From Solenopsis invicta (Eukaryota > Arthropoda > Insecta > Hymenoptera > Formicidae): a DNA stretch of 64,000 nt. Positions 60,901-64,000 of this stretch are shown piece by piece (the stretch's first letter is position 1; the number at the start of each line of letters is the position of its first letter). The DNA lies in assembly GCF_016802725.1 (NCBI RefSeq), contig NC_052665.1:2852001-2916000 (forward strand), in the 5' to 3' direction. The position numbers and the translations under genes were made by a program. Below the pieces are notes generated by a model. It did no database searches. It was not told the origin of the DNA and worked only from the letters and a program-made list of their open reading frames with translations.

Positions 60901-62620
60901 AATTGACAAGCTTATTCGAATGTGTGCGGCTGGCTTCATGTGTGTGATTTTATATACATTTCTTAATTCTTCGAACGTCTCGTCTTATGATTTAACGCTC
61001 ACTGCTTCGATCAGATATGACGGTGATTATCGAGGATTAACGAACGGCGCGATACGACGCCCGGCTTCAATTCGATCGTCATCATTATCGTCGTGCGAAG
61101 ATGGACGAACGAGATTTTTGAATGCACGACGATTTCATTCGACTTCGCTGATTTTTCGTACCGCGAGGACGGGAACCCGAAATGTCGTTCGTTTTTATCT
61201 AAATTCAGTTAGCGCGTGTATACATTTCTTTTTTTGCGGCCCATTTTAATACGCGGCGCCGTTGCACGCAAAATTCATTTACATCGTTCGGCGCAATTTA
61301 TTTAACTCCGCGCTTTTTACGTCGAACCGAACGAACATAATATAAAACACGATGTGCTCTACGTTTAAATTATTATTCATAAAAGTTACTGCAACAGTAA
61401 TTATACCGATGAAACCGTTCCTACAGCGTTTCCGCTGTTACGTAAAAAGCCAATGCTGTACGGGTTTGTTAAAATGAGGATATCGTTATTCTCACGCGTC
61501 ATGCACGCGATGCGGCGCGGCCGGTGCGTCATGTTGATTTTAATGTAACTGAATTTGTTTTGACATTACGTACATTCGATATCCGAGCAAACTTAATGAA
61601 AACAACACAGCTGTAAGTTTAGTTTATTCTCTCTCTTTTCACTCTTCCTACAAAGGCTCTCGCACGCGGAAAAAAACAAGAACGCGCATCGTAACTCTTT
61701 CACGCAGGTTACGCGTATGTTTACGCATTGTTTACGCATAGTCCGTGCAATATACGCTAAGTTGACGCATAGACACCGCAACGCTCCGGCGGACAATTAA
61801 AATAACCACGACGTAATTCTATCCAGCTTTGATTCCGGCTTCAACAGCGTTAGACAATCTATTGTCCAACTTTTCAAAGGCGCTCGAACTTTTTCGCGGA
61901 AACGCACGGCGGGCGCGGGGGTGGCTGCCTATATATTTCGATACTCCAGTTCGGCGTAGACACCTCGCTTGTGTTTGTTTTGCTGGCGCCGGTGTTTGTA
62001 CGCGCGTGTGTGAGTACCGGCAGGGAACACGCCCGTGCAGTGTCAACAAACCGACGTCGTCGTTGACGACGCCCGGCCTCTCTCTCTCTCTCTCTCTCTC
62101 TCTCGTTGTGCCGCGTGTACATACATCGTGGTTCGGTGATTCGTGGAAGGAGAGGGAGCTCAAAGGAATTCTTCAATTGTGCATCGAAGCGAGAATAAAG
62201 ACGCGGGAAGTCGCCCGCTCCCGCCACGCCTTTACCGTACGATCGCGCACCAGTTTCCTTCGTAATGAGTGTTTTTCCGCCGCGGTTGTGTCGGCGAGAC
62301 GTGTCTTTAATGTGCTCTAAGGAGAAAAAGTATCGGTTCTATAATTGGAGGCTTCCGTGATTTCTTTTTTTTCTTTACTCTCGTTTGACCGGCCGTCATT
62401 GATAGTTCGTGACTGTAATAACGGAATGAGGTATATACGGAAAGAGCGACAGTGAAATTTTACGAAATAATTGATGCAGATGCGCCGCGGATGAATCGCC
62501 CGAGACTCATCGAGTCTTTGTTAACGTTAATTATACGCAAAGTTTGCTGTGATCCTTGAATCGCGTCGTCGATTTTTCGAACGACAAAGTCCTTCAACGT
62601 ATTCTGTTACGAAGGAACGA
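60901..62620. other. CpG-rich block
   Basis: A GC-rich block with its densest part at about 61880-62330. The plus frame at 61829-62320 crosses the CT repeat, and two minus frames overlap it, so none is accepted. It may hold an intronic enhancer or an alternative first exon. Confidence 0.35.
62078..62104. repeat. (CT)n microsatellite
   Basis: About 13 CT units in the centre of the CpG-rich block. Confidence 0.95.
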
Positions 62621-62788
62621 GTTTGATGCACGGTGAGAAACCAGTTCTTTCTATATTTCGTCCTTGAGAGGCAAAATATCGGATAGAAATTGTCGGAAAG
62701 ACGGCAAATTGCGTCTTGGACAAATATACGAAGTTTTGAATACTAATAAAACGTGTGTATACACATTTATTTTAAGTAAGCTCGTTAC

Positions 62789-62829
62789 TCACACACGCAC
62801 ACATACACACACACACGCGCGCACGCGCG
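62789..62829. repeat. (CA)n-(CG)n microsatellite
   Basis: CA repeats with two small interruptions grading into GCGCGCACGCGC. Confidence 0.9.
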
Positions 62830-63818
62830 TCTTTTATACTGACGTGCGCGTAAAAATTAAAATTGCGAGATACGACTTTAATTAAATTAAATTGATCAGA
62901 ATGTAAAAGTGCTGATTGCGGTACAATAAAAAATTAGTATCTCTCAACAATCGTTGTTTTATACACGAGCAGGAATATAAAAAATCTTTAAGAGGTTCTT
63001 TAATGTTTTCACATAACATAAGAACTTGATGAAATAATATGGTTAATGTATAGGCATTCTTGAATTTTGTAAAATTTTTTGATCGGCTAATATTTTTAAA
63101 ATGACCTTTTAAAATAAAATTGAGTCACAGAAAAGGAGGTTTTTAAGTAACCTAATTGCAAACAAATTATGAAAATTTTGAAAAATTATATTTATATAAG
63201 AAAGAAAACGAAATTTATAAAGAATTAAAAAAATAAAATAATAATTGGGATACAACGATGTATATAGTACAATGAAAATTAAGGAAGGTCGACAGGGATT
63301 ACAGCAAGATTTTAGTGCTCAAATGATTCTTGCATGATTTTATATACATTTTTTAATTCGGTCTTGAATCGCAGCTCTTTAAATCGAATCAAAATATAAA
63401 TATTATAATATTGCAAATGAATAAAGTTTCACCTTATTATCTTTGTGTAAAAGTATGAAATATTCATAAATTATACAATTAAAATATCTTTTAATATTAC
63501 ACACTAGTGAAAATGTGGTAATGCTTGTTATATTTAAATCATTACAAACAATTCTTGTTTAATTTTCTCCACATTATTGTTTATTGTAAAGAAAATATTT
63601 ATAAATTGCAAATTATAGTTGTTATTGCGTAAATTTCATTGTTATTTTGGAGACAGAAATACCAAATATTTTTTATTAAAATATACATATGAATAGAAAC
63701 AGGTGACTCCCTTTTATTTTTTAAGGATCTTCTTTAAGAATTTGGTAATCTTAAATTTCAACGAAATTTTTTTATTGCGATGTTGTAATAGTCATCTACA
63801 GAGCATAATATGACTATT

Positions 63819-63819
<1 letters not shown>

Positions 63820-63851
<32 letters not shown>
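63820..63851. repeat. (AAT)n microsatellite
   Basis: About ten AAT units. Confidence 0.95.
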
Positions 63852-63852
<1 letters not shown>

Positions 63853-64000
63853 ATAAGTATTTATTATAAGTGTACAAAAATTTTAATTCTTAATTTAAAA
63901 TTACAGTTATTTTCTTTTATCCGATTTTTCTTTTCAACTTATAAAAATTATTATTGAATAAAGATGAATATATTTTCCGAAATCATAAAACTTCTTCATG

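Larger units (their letters stand above)
62621..64000. other. AT-rich DNA to window end
   Basis: AT-rich noncoding DNA with two microsatellites. No gene or element recognised. Confidence 0.4.

Noticed and set aside
61829..62320. 163-codon plus-strand frame
   Set aside because: Crosses the CT microsatellite (Leu-Ser run) and overlaps two minus-strand frames of similar length.

Overview
This is a eukaryotic, almost certainly insect, noncoding window. Hymenoptera, and an ant in particular, is the best fit, but that is inferred from composition and texture, because no protein I recognise is present. The evidence is AT-rich DNA with no sign of CpG depletion in its GC-rich patches, long CT/GA, TA, CA and AAT microsatellites, many short palindromic transposon relics, and no operons, Shine-Dalgarno sites or dense coding. 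The longest open frames are about 120-230 codons. They lie in GC-rich or low-complexity DNA, often overlap each other on both strands, and look like chance. I find no rRNA or tRNA gene, no known microRNA, no CRISPR array and no complete protein-coding gene. Layout: CpG-rich, repeat-poor blocks (about 2.0-2.7, 3.4-7.0, 10.0-13.9, 15.2-17.3, 23.6-27.0, 29.2-31.1, 32.3-32.9, 34.1-35.0, 36.3-38.2, 45.0-46.9, 48.1-50.2, 50.9-52.2, 56.5-58.8 and 60.9-62.6 kb) alternate with AT-rich valleys. The valleys hold nearly all the recognisable mobile DNA, mainly short inverted-repeat elements whose ends resemble CACTGAGAAAAA. The blocks may be regulatory or exon-proximal DNA. The standout feature is a nested transposon at 17.26-23.63 kb. 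An apparent non-autonomous hAT-like element (17263-23627, 8-bp target duplication GATGCACT, degenerate inverted ends full of GTTAC motifs) was entered by a 4,823-bp foldback element (18258-23080) with a perfect 9-bp target duplication GCAATCTAC. The foldback is almost all inverted repeat: near-identical unique ends of about 430 bp, then about 12 and 13 copies of a 165-167 bp unit in head-to-head arrays that meet near 20533. It has no transposase. Its architecture and 9-bp duplication match Drosophila FB elements and Mutator-like (MULE) transposons, but the repeat unit is much longer than the FB one. A second large inverted-repeat element lies at 38694-39625. At the right, 56.8-58.4 kb looks like a CpG-rich, GAGA-rich insect promoter with a noncoding first exon on the plus strand. 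It includes roughly 800 bp without an ATG, Inr-like TCAGTG sites, a plausible splice donor at 58137, and the first ATG in good context at 58318. If this is right, the DNA to its right would be first intron or 5' transcribed region and most of the window would be intergenic. I cannot name the gene.
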